NCBI RefSeq assembly: GCF_009740285.1
Contig: NZ_CP046566.1
Span: 2,104,501-2,168,500, forward strand
Direction of reading: 5' to 3'
Length of the DNA: 64,000 bases
Source of the DNA: Phnomibacter ginsenosidimutans
GTDB lineage: Bacteria > Bacteroidota > Bacteroidia > Chitinophagales > Chitinophagaceae
In this document: in pieces, positions 46,955 through 56,273 of the stretch
Layout of the letters: the number at the start of each line of letters is the position of its first letter
Numbering within the stretch: the first letter of the stretch is position 1
The notes under the pieces: generated by a model
The model's input: the letters and a program-made list of their open reading frames with translations, nothing else
Told to the model about the DNA's origin: nothing
Database searches by the model: none
Position numbers and translations under genes: made by a program

Positions 46955-47751
46955 GAAGTATGAAAAAAATCCTGCTATCGGTATTTGCATTTGTGTTGTT
47001 CAGTTCAGTCGGCTTTGCCCATGAGTTTTGGCTCGATCCCGTTTCATTCTTTTCCAAAAATGCCTGCGTTCGCTTTCGGGTGGGCGAACATTTCAGCGGC
47101 AACAACTGGAGCGGCAACTTTGAAAAAGTACGGCTGCTGGAAGTGCTCAACCATACCGACCGCAGCACCAGCAATGCACAGCAAATGCTGCCCAACCCGG
47201 GCGATTCATTGCAATTCAGCCTGCCATTTACCGGCACACAACTACTGGTGTACAACGGCAGCAACAGCTACATAGAACTGCCCGCCAGTGAGTTCAATGC
47301 CTATTTGCAGGATGATGGCTTGACCGACATTGCGGCCTGGCGCAAAGCAAACGGACAAGACACAGCCCGCAGCCGCGAATACTACCAACGCAGTGTAAAA
47401 ACCTTGTTGCAAAATGGCACACAGCTAACGCCCTGCAACTATCCTACCGAATTGCCGTTGGACATTGTACCGCTGCAACATCCGTACAGCCTCACCAAAG
47501 CAGGCAGCATCAGCTTTCAGGTATATTTTCAACAGCGGCTGCTCAAGCAGGCCCTCATTCGCACCTGGCACATCAGCAGCAGCGGTAAGCTCACGGCTGG
47601 CAGTATTGCCATGACCGACGGCAGCTTTACACTGCCGGTAACGCCCGATGGAAAATGGATGGTGAGCCTCGTAAAAATGGTACCCAACAACGCCGATGAC
47701 AAAGCCGACTGGCAAAGCTATTGGGGTTCATTCACCTGGGGCTATTATTAA
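46951..47751 (+). CDS. Exported DUF4198 protein
   Basis: A 266-residue protein with a signal peptide (about 1-23, ending GFA) followed by HEFWLDP, the N-terminal signature of DUF4198, a family found near metal uptake systems and proposed for nickel or cobalt. The mature part has a beta-rich character with VRFRVGEHFSG near 42 and the family C-terminus DWQSYWGSFTWGYY. It overlaps mlaF by four bases, so it is translated in the same operon although its family is not known to act with Mla. The metal link is family-based guesswork. Start could also be ATG 46960. Confidence 0.8.
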   Translation: MRSMKKILLSVFAFVLFSSVGFAHEFWLDPVSFFSKNACVRFRVGEHFSGNNWSGNFEKVRLLEVLNHTDRSTSNAQQMLPNPGDSLQFSLPFTGTQLLVYNGSNSYIELPASEFNAYLQDDGLTDIAAWRKANGQDTARSREYYQRSVKTLLQNGTQLTPCNYPTELPLDIVPLQHPYSLTKAGSISFQVYFQQRLLKQALIRTWHISSSGKLTAGSIAMTDGSFTLPVTPDGKWMVSLVKMVPNNADDKADWQSYWGSFTWGYY

Positions 47752-47798
47752 TACCGACGCCACAGCCGGAATGTCCAATCGATACAATCAAATCCTAT

Positions 47799-47865
47799 GG
47801 GGGTCGGCATTATACCAGTTAGTTATTCCTTCCAGTAATTCACTGATTGGTATAACCCCTTTTTT
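47799..47865 (+). terminator. Probable terminator after mlaE-mlaF-DUF4198
   Basis: GGGG followed by TTATACC (47799-47816) can pair with GGTATAACCCC (47849-47859), leaving a six-base bulge on the left and a 32-base loop; T6 follows at 47860-47865. It lies about 50 bases past the DUF4198 stop. The bulge and big loop make it less certain than the others. Confidence 0.45.
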
Positions 47866-47901
47866 GGGGATAATGCCTCGCCAAGTGTGGCGGTCAACCC
47901 C

Positions 47902-47909
47902 TACTTTTG
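47902..47909 (+). promoter_or_regulatory. Bacteroidota -7 promoter box for sucD
   Basis: TACTTTTG, exact TAnnTTTG match, 36 bases before the sucD ATG at 47946. The same octamer followed by GC or CAG appears at ychF and DUF983. Confidence 0.55.
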
Positions 47910-47945
47910 CGTCACTTTTTTACGTCCACAGTATAAACTTTTGCC

Positions 47946-48818
47946 ATGAGTGTTTTAGTAAACAAAGACTCCAAAATAATTGTACAGGGTTTCACCGGTA
48001 CAGAAGGAACGTTTCATGCTACGCAGATGATTGAGTACGGCACCAACGTGGTTGGTGGTGTTACGCCAGGCAAAGGTGGCAGCACCCACCTCGACCGTCC
48101 TGTGTTCAACACCGTGGCCGATGCCGTGAAATCTACCGGTGCCAATGTGAGCATCATTTTTGTACCACCCGCATTTGCTGCCGACGCAGTAATGGAAGCT
48201 GCCGACGCCGGTATTGCTTTGGTGGTATGTATTACCGAAGGCATTCCTGTGCAAGACATGGTAAAAGTGAAGAACTACCTGCAGGGCAAAAACACCCGTT
48301 TGGTAGGTCCTAACTGCCCCGGTGTAATTACCGCTGGCGAGTGTAAAGTAGGCATCATGCCGGGCTTCATTTTCAAAACTGGCAACATTGGTATTGTGAG
48401 CAAAAGCGGTACCCTCACTTACGAAGCAGCGGATCAGGTAGCTAAAGCGGGTCTGGGTATTACCACGGCCATTGGTATTGGCGGCGACCCCATTATTGGC
48501 ACAACCACCAAAGAAGCCGTTGAACTGCTGATGAACGACCCTGCTACCGAAGGCATTGTAATGATTGGTGAAATTGGTGGTGGCATGGAAGCTGAAGCCG
48601 CCCGTTGGATTAAAGAATTTGGTACCAAACCTGTGGTAGGTTTTATTGCCGGCCAAACTGCACCTCCCGGCCGCCGTATGGGCCACGCCGGTGCTATTGT
48701 AGGTGGTGCCGACGATACTGCTGCTGCCAAAATGAAAATCATGGCAGAATGCGGTATCCACGTAGTAGCCAGCCCCGCCGACATTGGCAAAACCATGGCT
48801 GCTGCGTTGAAAAAATAA
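47946..48818 (+). CDS. sucD: Succinate-CoA ligase (ADP/GDP-forming) subunit alpha
   Basis: A 290-residue TCA-cycle subunit that carries the phospho-histidine and the CoA site. Marks are [14 protein letters not shown] near 13, [18 protein letters not shown] near 36, [17 protein letters not shown] near 72, [19 protein letters not shown] near 119, and the active-site His in [11 protein letters not shown] near 246. Length matches E. coli SucD. sucC is not in the window, so the two subunits are encoded apart. A promoter box lies at 47902-47909 and a clear terminator at 48848-48873. Confidence 0.97.
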   Translation: MSVLVNKDSKIIVQGFTGTEGTFHATQMIEYGTNVVGGVTPGKGGSTHLDRPVFNTVADAVKSTGANVSIIFVPPAFAADAVMEAADAGIALVVCITEGIPVQDMVKVKNYLQGKNTRLVGPNCPGVITAGECKVGIMPGFIFKTGNIGIVSKSGTLTYEAADQVAKAGLGITTAIGIGGDPIIGTTTKEAVELLMNDPATEGIVMIGEIGGGMEAEAARWIKEFGTKPVVGFIAGQTAPPGRRMGHAGAIVGGADDTAAAKMKIMAECGIHVVASPADIGKTMAAALKK

Positions 48819-48847
48819 GCCCGTTGAACAACGCTAAATATTTTGTT

Positions 48848-48873
48848 AAGCCGACCTTGTGTCGGCTTTTTTT
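48848..48873 (+). terminator. Intrinsic terminator after sucD
   Basis: Perfect 8-bp stem AAGCCGAC / GTCGGCTT (48848-48855 and 48861-48868) with a 5-base loop and a T tract to 48873, 29 bases after the sucD stop. Confidence 0.88.
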
Positions 48874-48955
48874 ATGTGCATGGTTATGCAAAAATGCCGT
48901 TCCTTACATCCCGTTTACCGATAGCGAAAAGAGACCTTTACATAAACACCGATAC

Positions 48956-51900
48956 ATGATGCCGAACAGATGGACGCTGCTCCTCCTCAGCCTTTGCTGC
49001 ACACTCAGTTTGCTGGCGCAAAAGCCATTCAACTACGACAAAGCCTGGCAAAAAATTGATTCCCTCATGTACAAGGAGCTGCCCAAATCGGCCTTGGCAG
49101 AGGTAAACAAACTATATGCGCAATCAGTAAAAGACCAGCAGGAAGCGCAGCGGTTAAAAGCTATTATTTGCAAAGGACACCTCGCTTTAGTAGTAGAAGA
49201 AGAAAACTACAAGCCAGTGATGGCGCAGCTGGAGAAAGAATTGAAAACAGCCAAACAACCCAGCCAGCAAATACTACACAGCCTGCTGGCAGATGTGTAT
49301 CTCCGCTATTTCGAAAGGCAACGCTGGAAGATTTATGACCGCAAAAAAACGAACAGCATCAGCAGCAATCCTGATACCTGGAGTGCGGAAGATTTTCACC
49401 ACCGCATTACACAACTATACAGCGCCAGTCTGAAAAATCCGGCGTTGTTGCAGCAAACCAATATCGACAACTATCAGCCCATCCTCATCAAAGGAGAAAA
49501 GAAACTCCGCCCTACGCTGTACGATGTATTGGCCCACAAGTTTCTCGATTATTTGCAAAGCGATGAAATGGACATCAGCGAACCCATTGATGCATTTACA
49601 CTCAACGATGCGGCCTCGCTGAGCATGCCAAAACTTTTTATCCGCCAGCACTACAGCAGCAACGATAGCAGCAGCCGGGTGTGGCGGGCTATTCAGTTGT
49701 ACCAACAGTTGCTGAGCTTTCACCTCAACGATGCCGACCCTTCTGCATTGATTGATGCCGACCTATCCCGCTATGCATTTGTGCAGCGGGAAAGCAGTAA
49801 TCCTTACAAAAAAAGATTGGGGAAAGAATGGCTGGAAAACATAGTGGCGCAATATCCCGACAATGAAATGGCTGCCATGGCTGCACTTGAATTAATTGAG
49901 TACTGGCGGGATTTGGGTGAAGCATGGGAACCACAACAAAGCAAGAATACAGAAGGCAAAATGGCACTGGCCATTGCCGCTAACATGGCGAAGGACATCA
50001 GCGGAAAATTTCCGAAAGCCATTGCCGGAGAAAGAGCCGCTTACCTCTATAAAACCCTTACCAAACCACAGTTGAAAGTAGAGGTAGAACAGGTAAATGT
50101 GCTGAAAGAACCCTTCAGGGCGAAGCTCACTTTTACCAATACCACGAAAGCGTATTTACGCATCATCAAAGCAAAGAATGGCGAAGAAGTGGACGAGTAT
50201 TTTTACCCCAGTGAAGATTGGTGGAGTATAATAGTGAAACAAACAGCCATCCGTCAATGGACACAAGACTTACCTGCTTATACCGACCTGCGGGAGCACA
50301 GTGCCGAAATTGCCATTGATGAATTGCCCGTGGGCGAATACTGGCTGCTGGCCAGTGCCGATGAATCGTTTAGCACGGCGCAAAATGCACTCACTACAGT
50401 GCACTTGTACGTGAGCAACATCAGCTATGTGTACAACAGCAGCCAGCATTTGTTTGTACTCGACCGGGTAACCGGCAAACCACTCGCAAATGCACAAGTA
50501 AAATTTTGGAAAAAGAACTATGACTATAGCTCACGAAAAGAACAACGAACATTTTGGCAAATGCTTCGGACGGATAAGAACGGATTAGTGATGATTCCAA
50601 AAGAAAAATCAACCAACAACCGAAACCTGCTCATTGAAATTACGCATGGCAACGACCATTTATTTGTGCAGCACCAAGTATACAATAGCGGGTACGTGTA
50701 CGATGAAAATCAGTTTACAACAAATAAAGAAGAACATGCCCGCTACTATATTTTCACCGACCGAGGTTTGTACCGGCCCGGTCAAACGGTTTACTTTAAA
50801 GCCATTGGCGTAACCAACAACAAACAAACCGGAAATGCAGCATTGTATTTGCCCAACAAAAATGTTGAGGTACAATTGTTTGATGCCAATCAACAGCTCA
50901 TCAAATCTGTGCAACTCATGCACAATGAGTTTGGTAGCATTCAAGGCAGTTTTACATTACCAGCCAACGGCCTAACTGGCAGCTTTCGCATAGAAGTACA
51001 AGAGGGTAATGAACGACGCCCCGCCTACTTTAAAGTGGAAGAATACAAGCGGCCAAAATTCAGCGCCAGCTTTGCCCCTATACAAGGTAGTTACCGGCTA
51101 AAAGACAGTGTAACGGTGAAAGGGAATGCCACTGCTTATGCCGGCAATGCTGTTACTGGCGCCACTGTGAAATACACGGTGCGAAGATCACATCGCTTTC
51201 CCATTTGGGATGCGCCATTCAAAAATAGCTGGACTGCCTACCCGCCGCTTTCCCGCTATCGTGGCGAAACAGCCGAGATAGCCAACGGTACTGTAACCAC
51301 GCAGGCCGATGGCAGTTTCAGCATCTCCTTTCCTGCCCTGCCCGATGAAAAAATTGATGCAGCAGCACAGCCCATTTTCACTTACAGCATTGAAGCTAGT
51401 GTAACAGATATCAACGGTGAAACACATGAAGCCAACACTTCTGTGAGTGTGGGTTACACCTCGCTGCAACTCAGCCTTGATAATGTAGGTAAAGATTTTA
51501 TGCGGGTTGATAGCACGGTGAAGTTTGTGCTCAGCAGCAGCAACCTCAACAATGAACCGGTACCCACCAACGTGCAATGGAAAATTGTGGCGCTGCAAAC
51601 ACCCAACCGTTTGTTGCGCAACCGATACTGGTCAGCGCCAGACACGGCCACCATGGACAGGACCAGCTTTGTGCAACGCTTTCCCCACGACCCCTATTTG
51701 AATGAAGATGATATGCGAAGCTGGCTTTTGGGCAAACAGCTTTTAGGTGATACAGTAAATACCGGCAGCAACAACCGCATTCAAATATCCTCCGGCAGTT
51801 TGCCTGCTGGTATGTATGCCCTGCAGTTTAGTGCTAGGGACAAAGATGGACAACCTGTCAGCGGACAACACATTTTTGGCATGTACGATGTGCAACAGCA

Positions 51901-54900
51901 ACGGCTGCCCATGCCCATGTATCAATTGTTGCCGCAAACCAACCCAACCCTTGAGCCGGGTGAAAAAGCAAACATCTTACAGGGCAGCACTGCCAACCCT
52001 GCTTATGTAATTGAGCTGATCAGTAAGTTTCGAAACCAACAACAAACAGACAGCCTGACTTACCACAACATGCAGCAACCGCTACTGCAACAAACGGTAA
52101 CAGCAACAGAAGCCGACCGCGGTGGCTATCATATCAGTCAGGTATTTGTGCAACACAACCGGGTGTACAGCAACAGCTGGCAGGTAAACGTACCTTGGAG
52201 CAATAAGGAACTACAAATTTCCTTAGCCAGCTTCCGCAACAAGCTCTTGCCTGGCCAGCAGGAAACTTGGACACTCAACATAAAAGGCAAGGGTAAAGAA
52301 AAGGCAGCGGCTGAATTGCTGGCCAGTATGTACGATGCATCTTTAGACGACATACAGCCATTTGCATGGAGCGATATGTATCTGTGGCCCAATCATTATT
52401 TCACAGCCAATGGCTGGCGAACTGATGCACAGTTCAAAAGCCAGACGGGTAGTGAAAAATACAATGAAGTGGTGGATACTAGTGGCGCCTATTTCTACAC
52501 CCAAATGATGTCGATTGCTGATTATTGGCAGGTATTTAGCGAAAAGGCAATGTTGCCGAATGGCTCAGACTCAGGAGTAATAATTGGCTACAGCAAACAG
52601 GAAGGAGTCAATGATTTAGCTGTTGTCAGATCAGCTGCGCCACCTCCAATGGAAGCAGCAAAATTCACACCATCCAACATCGTCAAAGACGAAGAAGTTC
52701 AGCAAAAAGAACAAGCTGCGGGTCAAAATGGCAAGCCGCTTCAAATCCGTAAAAACTTCAACGAAACCGCATTCTGGCTACCGCAGTTGCGTACAGATAC
52801 GGCGGGCAATGTGAACCTGAGTTTTACCATGCCCGAAGCACTCACCCAATGGAAACTGCAGCTGCTGGTACACAACCAACAATTGCAAACGGGCTTGCAG
52901 CAAGCCATGGTCATTACACAAAAAGAGTTGATGCTGCAGCCCAATGCGCCCCGCTTTTTCCGTCAGGGCGATCAGCTGGAACTGGTGAGCAAAGTGGTGA
53001 ACCTCTCCAACAAAGAACTCACCGGTGTAGCACGGCTCGAACTCTTCAATGCCAGCACCAATCAACCGGTAGATGGTTGGTTGCAGAATGTTTTTCCGCA
53101 GCAATATTTCACTGTAGCCGCCGGCCAATCGGTGGCGGTGAAATTTCCATTGCAAATACCGGTGCAATACACCGATGCCCTCACCTATCGCATTACGGCC
53201 ACGGCCGATCATTACAGCGATGGCGAAGAAATGACCTTGCCCGTACTCAGCAACCGCGTATTGGTAACAGAAACGCTGCCACTCACCATTCGCAATACCA
53301 ACCAACGCAGCTGGCAATGGCAAAAGTTATTGCAAAGCGATAGCAGCAGCACGTTGCAGCATCAATCATTCAGCATTGAGTTTACCAGCAATCCTGTGTG
53401 GTTGGCGGTGCAGTCTTTGCCCTACCTCACCGAGTATCCGTACGAGTGTGCAGAGCAAACCTGGAACCGTTTTTATGCCAATGCATTGGCGGCACACATC
53501 AGTAAGCAAATACCCAATATGGCCAAACTGTTGCAGCAATGGCAGCAACAAGACACAGCGGCTTTGCTCTCGAACCTGCAAAAAAATGAAGCGTTGAAAA
53601 CAGTGCTGCTGGAAGAAACGCCATGGGTACTGGCCGCTAAAACAGAAGCAGAACAAAAGAAACAACTGGCGGTGCTGTTTGATGTAGTACGCATGGCCAA
53701 CGAATGGAACAAAGCGCTGCAACAACTGGAAGAACTGCAAAGCAGCAACGGTGGATTTGTTTGGTTCAAAGGCGGCGCCGACGACCGTTACATCACCCAA
53801 TACATTGTCAGCAGCATTGGGCATTTACTCAAACTGAATGCAGCACCCACTGGCTTGCAAAGCCGTTTGCAAACCATGGCCACCAAAGCCATTGCCTACC
53901 TCGATGCACGGATGCAGGATGACTACCAATATTTGCTGCGGACAAAATTGCTGGCGAATACTACCACCGCCAACGACTTGCAGGTGCAATACTTTTATGC
54001 CCGCAGTTTCTTCCCCAATGCTGTGCTGAAACCAGCCTACAAAACAGCCTACGATTTTTACTTTGGCAAACTCAAAAACAGCAGTACCAAACGCAGCAAG
54101 CAAACACAAGCCATGCTGGCCATGGTGCTGCAACGCAACAAGCAAACGGCAGCGGCTGCAGCCATTTTGAAATCGCTGACGGAAAACAGCATCAACCATC
54201 CGGAGATGGGCATGTACTGGAAGGAGTTCAACAACCCGGCGTACTATTGGTGGCAAGCGCCTATTGAAAGCCATGCCCTGTTGATAGCAGCCTACGCGGA
54301 AATTGAGAATAACGCCACACGCATTGCTGATTTGAAAACATGGCTGCTGCGCCTAAAGCAAACCAACAACTGGAAAACCACAAAAGCCACCGCAGATGCC
54401 TGCTATGCCTTGCTGCTCAAAGGCAATAATTGGGCTGCTGCTCAAAGTACGGTGCAAATAGAAGCCGGCAACTGGACGCCGACCATTCAACAAGAAGCAG
54501 GCACGGGTTATGTGCAGGTGCAGGCAGTGGGTGAAAAAGTGAAAGCTGAGATGGGCAATATCCGCATTCAGCTGAAGCAGCAAGACAAAACCGCTGCCAA
54601 AGGTTTGACGGCTTGGGGTGCCGCCTACTGGCAATACTTCGACAACCTCGACCAGATAACGGAAGCAGCTACGGGCTTGCAACTCCAGAAAAAATTGTAC
54701 AAAAAAGTGCTGAGCAACAAAGGCGTTGAACTGGTAGAAGTGTTGCAAGACACGCCGTTGAAACCCGGTGACAAACTAGTCGTTCGGCTTACAATCACTT
54801 CCGACAGAAGCCTGGAATATGTGCACCTGAAAGACATGCGGGCTGCCTGCCTCGAACCGGTATCGCAACTGAGCCAATACCAATGGCAGGGTGCTTTGGG

Positions 54901-55099
54901 TTACTATCAGGCTCCCAAAGATGCCAGCATGAATTTCTTCATTCACTATTTACCCAAAGGCACCTATACGTTGGATTACAGCGTGTGGGTAACCCATGAA
55001 GGCACGTTCAACAACGGAATCAGCACCATTCAGTGCATGTATGCGCCGGAGTTTAGCAGCCACACAAGCGGACAAATATTGACGGTAAAGGCAGAGTAA
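48956..55099 (+). CDS. Bacterial alpha-2-macroglobulin (MG2/thioester) protein
   Basis: A 2047-residue exported protein. Residues 1-22 form a hydrophobic signal ending LLAQ. About 30-400 is an N-terminal helical region with TPR-like helices; macroglobulin domains follow, with the MG2-type hallmark YYIFTDRGLYRPGQTVYFKAIG near 600. The A2M central region (NFNETAFWLPQLRTDTAGNVNLSFTMPEALTQWK) starts near 1265. YECAEQTW holds the thioester Cys-x-Glu-Gln with Cys1498, in the usual place ahead of the alpha-helical thioester domain and the receptor-binding-like C-terminal domain. Bacterial A2M proteins are thought to trap proteases near the outer membrane. The start ATG 48956 gives the signal peptide; the frame upstream to 48749 overlaps sucD. 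No penicillin-binding protein 1C gene, the frequent partner, is adjacent. Confidence 0.92.
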   Translation: MMPNRWTLLLLSLCCTLSLLAQKPFNYDKAWQKIDSLMYKELPKSALAEVNKLYAQSVKDQQEAQRLKAIICKGHLALVVEEENYKPVMAQLEKELKTAKQPSQQILHSLLADVYLRYFERQRWKIYDRKKTNSISSNPDTWSAEDFHHRITQLYSASLKNPALLQQTNIDNYQPILIKGEKKLRPTLYDVLAHKFLDYLQSDEMDISEPIDAFTLNDAASLSMPKLFIRQHYSSNDSSSRVWRAIQLYQQLLSFHLNDADPSALIDADLSRYAFVQRESSNPYKKRLGKEWLENIVAQYPDNEMAAMAALELIEYWRDLGEAWEPQQSKNTEGKMALAIAANMAKDISGKFPKAIAGERAAYLYKTLTKPQLKVEVEQVNVLKEPFRAKLTFTNTTKAYLRIIKAKNGEEVDEYFYPSEDWWSIIVKQTAIRQWTQDLPAYTDLREHSAEIAIDELPVGEYWLLASADESFSTAQNALTTVHLYVSNISYVYNSSQHLFVLDRVTGKPLANAQVKFWKKNYDYSSRKEQRTFWQMLRTDKNGLVMIPKEKSTNNRNLLIEITHGNDHLFVQHQVYNSGYVYDENQFTTNKEEHARYYIFTDRGLYRPGQTVYFKAIGVTNNKQTGNAALYLPNKNVEVQLFDANQQLIKSVQLMHNEFGSIQGSFTLPANGLTGSFRIEVQEGNERRPAYFKVEEYKRPKFSASFAPIQGSYRLKDSVTVKGNATAYAGNAVTGATVKYTVRRSHRFPIWDAPFKNSWTAYPPLSRYRGETAEIANGTVTTQADGSFSISFPALPDEKIDAAAQPIFTYSIEASVTDINGETHEANTSVSVGYTSLQLSLDNVGKDFMRVDSTVKFVLSSSNLNNEPVPTNVQWKIVALQTPNRLLRNRYWSAPDTATMDRTSFVQRFPHDPYLNEDDMRSWLLGKQLLGDTVNTGSNNRIQISSGSLPAGMYALQFSARDKDGQPVSGQHIFGMYDVQQQRLPMPMYQLLPQTNPTLEPGEKANILQGSTANPAYVIELISKFRNQQQTDSLTYHNMQQPLLQQTVTATEADRGGYHISQVFVQHNRVYSNSWQVNVPWSNKELQISLASFRNKLLPGQQETWTLNIKGKGKEKAAAELLASMYDASLDDIQPFAWSDMYLWPNHYFTANGWRTDAQFKSQTGSEKYNEVVDTSGAYFYTQMMSIADYWQVFSEKAMLPNGSDSGVIIGYSKQEGVNDLAVVRSAAPPPMEAAKFTPSNIVKDEEVQQKEQAAGQNGKPLQIRKNFNETAFWLPQLRTDTAGNVNLSFTMPEALTQWKLQLLVHNQQLQTGLQQAMVITQKELMLQPNAPRFFRQGDQLELVSKVVNLSNKELTGVARLELFNASTNQPVDGWLQNVFPQQYFTVAAGQSVAVKFPLQIPVQYTDALTYRITATADHYSDGEEMTLPVLSNRVLVTETLPLTIRNTNQRSWQWQKLLQSDSSSTLQHQSFSIEFTSNPVWLAVQSLPYLTEYPYECAEQTWNRFYANALAAHISKQIPNMAKLLQQWQQQDTAALLSNLQKNEALKTVLLEETPWVLAAKTEAEQKKQLAVLFDVVRMANEWNKALQQLEELQSSNGGFVWFKGGADDRYITQYIVSSIGHLLKLNAAPTGLQSRLQTMATKAIAYLDARMQDDYQYLLRTKLLANTTTANDLQVQYFYARSFFPNAVLKPAYKTAYDFYFGKLKNSSTKRSKQTQAMLAMVLQRNKQTAAAAAILKSLTENSINHPEMGMYWKEFNNPAYYWWQAPIESHALLIAAYAEIENNATRIADLKTWLLRLKQTNNWKTTKATADACYALLLKGNNWAAAQSTVQIEAGNWTPTIQQEAGTGYVQVQAVGEKVKAEMGNIRIQLKQQDKTAAKGLTAWGAAYWQYFDNLDQITEAATGLQLQKKLYKKVLSNKGVELVEVLQDTPLKPGDKLVVRLTITSDRSLEYVHLKDMRAACLEPVSQLSQYQWQGALGYYQAPKDASMNFFIHYLPKGTYTLDYSVWVTHEGTFNNGISTIQCMYAPEFSSHTSGQILTVKAE

Positions 55100-55163
55100 G
55101 AAAATACCCACAATTGGGGATGCAGCAATTTCATTGCAGGTGTACATTCGCTATGAAACCTCC

Positions 55164-56237
55164 ATGAACAGAAAGCATTTTCTCAAAAACTTATTGGGTA
55201 CGGCCGCCGCAGTTACTGCCGGCACCAGCGCCATGGCCATGCCCGACCCACCAGTGGTGCGTAGTTTGGTGCAGCCGCCGTTTTTACAACCTGGCGATAT
55301 CATCGGCATTACCTGCCCGGCCAGCCCACTGGAAATGAAGGAAATGCTCAACTGCAGCAATGCGCTGAAAACATGGGGCTATGAAGTGTGTGTAGGCAAT
55401 ACCGTAGGGCAAGTGTGGGAACGCTTTGGCGGCAGCGATGCCGAACGGGCAGCCGATGTGCAACTCATGCTAGACGATCCTTCCATTAAAGCCATTTTAT
55501 TTGCCCGTGGCGGCTATGGTGCCATGCGTATGATGGACAGGGTAGATTGGACATCGCTACGTAAAAACCCGAAATGGTTGGTGGGCTACAGCGACATTAC
55601 CGCCATTCATTGCCATGTAAATGCACAGTTTGGTTTGCCCACCATTCACGGTGATATGGTCAATGGTTTCAAAGCCATTGAAGACATCAGCACGTTTTCT
55701 TTAAAGCAAGTGATTTCAGGCAAACGTTTTGAATACCGCAGCCCTGCCTTTGGCCTCAACCGCATGGGGCAGGCAACTGCCATGTTGGTAGGTGGCAACC
55801 TGAGTTTGGTAGCCGCCATGCTGGGCAGTAAAAGTGAATTAGATACCGACGGAAAAATCTTATTTCTGGAAGAAGTGAGTGAATACAAATACACGCTTGA
55901 CCGGATGCTGATGTCGCTGAAACGAAGTGGCAAACTGGATAAGTTGGCAGGCCTCATTATGGGTGGCATCACCGCTACCAAAGCCGATGCAGAAACACCT
56001 TTTGCCATGAGTGTAGAAGAAATCATTTTTGAAAAGGTAGCCGACAAAAACTTTCCCGTTTGTTTCAATTTTCCTGCCGGCCATATTCGCAACAACATGG
56101 CGTTGAAGCTGGGCATTTACTACACGTTTCGGGTTACAGAAACCGGCGGCTCCCTCACCGAAATGTCTACCACATTACCCCTCGTTCCATTACCAGATAT
56201 TGACAGTTTGCTGACGCCACCGGAGATTTTACCATAG
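55164..56237 (+). CDS. LD-carboxypeptidase, S66 family, with export signal
   Basis: A 357-residue S66 serine peptidase that cleaves the L-Lys/DAP-D-Ala bond of tetrapeptides during peptidoglycan recycling. Residues 1-26 look like a signal peptide (NRKHFLKNLLGTAAAVTAG), so it is probably exported, unlike the classic cytosolic LdcA. The triad is visible: Ser143 in GYSDIT, Glu236 in FLEE and His307 in PAGHIRNN, with ARGGYG near 114. ATG 55164 chosen over 55134. It starts 65 bases after the alpha-2-macroglobulin gene and 36 bases before a paralogue. Confidence 0.88.
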   Translation: MNRKHFLKNLLGTAAAVTAGTSAMAMPDPPVVRSLVQPPFLQPGDIIGITCPASPLEMKEMLNCSNALKTWGYEVCVGNTVGQVWERFGGSDAERAADVQLMLDDPSIKAILFARGGYGAMRMMDRVDWTSLRKNPKWLVGYSDITAIHCHVNAQFGLPTIHGDMVNGFKAIEDISTFSLKQVISGKRFEYRSPAFGLNRMGQATAMLVGGNLSLVAAMLGSKSELDTDGKILFLEEVSEYKYTLDRMLMSLKRSGKLDKLAGLIMGGITATKADAETPFAMSVEEIIFEKVADKNFPVCFNFPAGHIRNNMALKLGIYYTFRVTETGGSLTEMSTTLPLVPLPDIDSLLTPPEILP

Positions 56238-56273
56238 TCATTCTCCTTATCTTTCGCCATCAATGTTGTATCG

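Noticed and set aside
47955-48761. 268-codon minus-strand frame across sucD
   Set aside because: Antisense to sucD, His/Gly/Asn-rich shadow composition.
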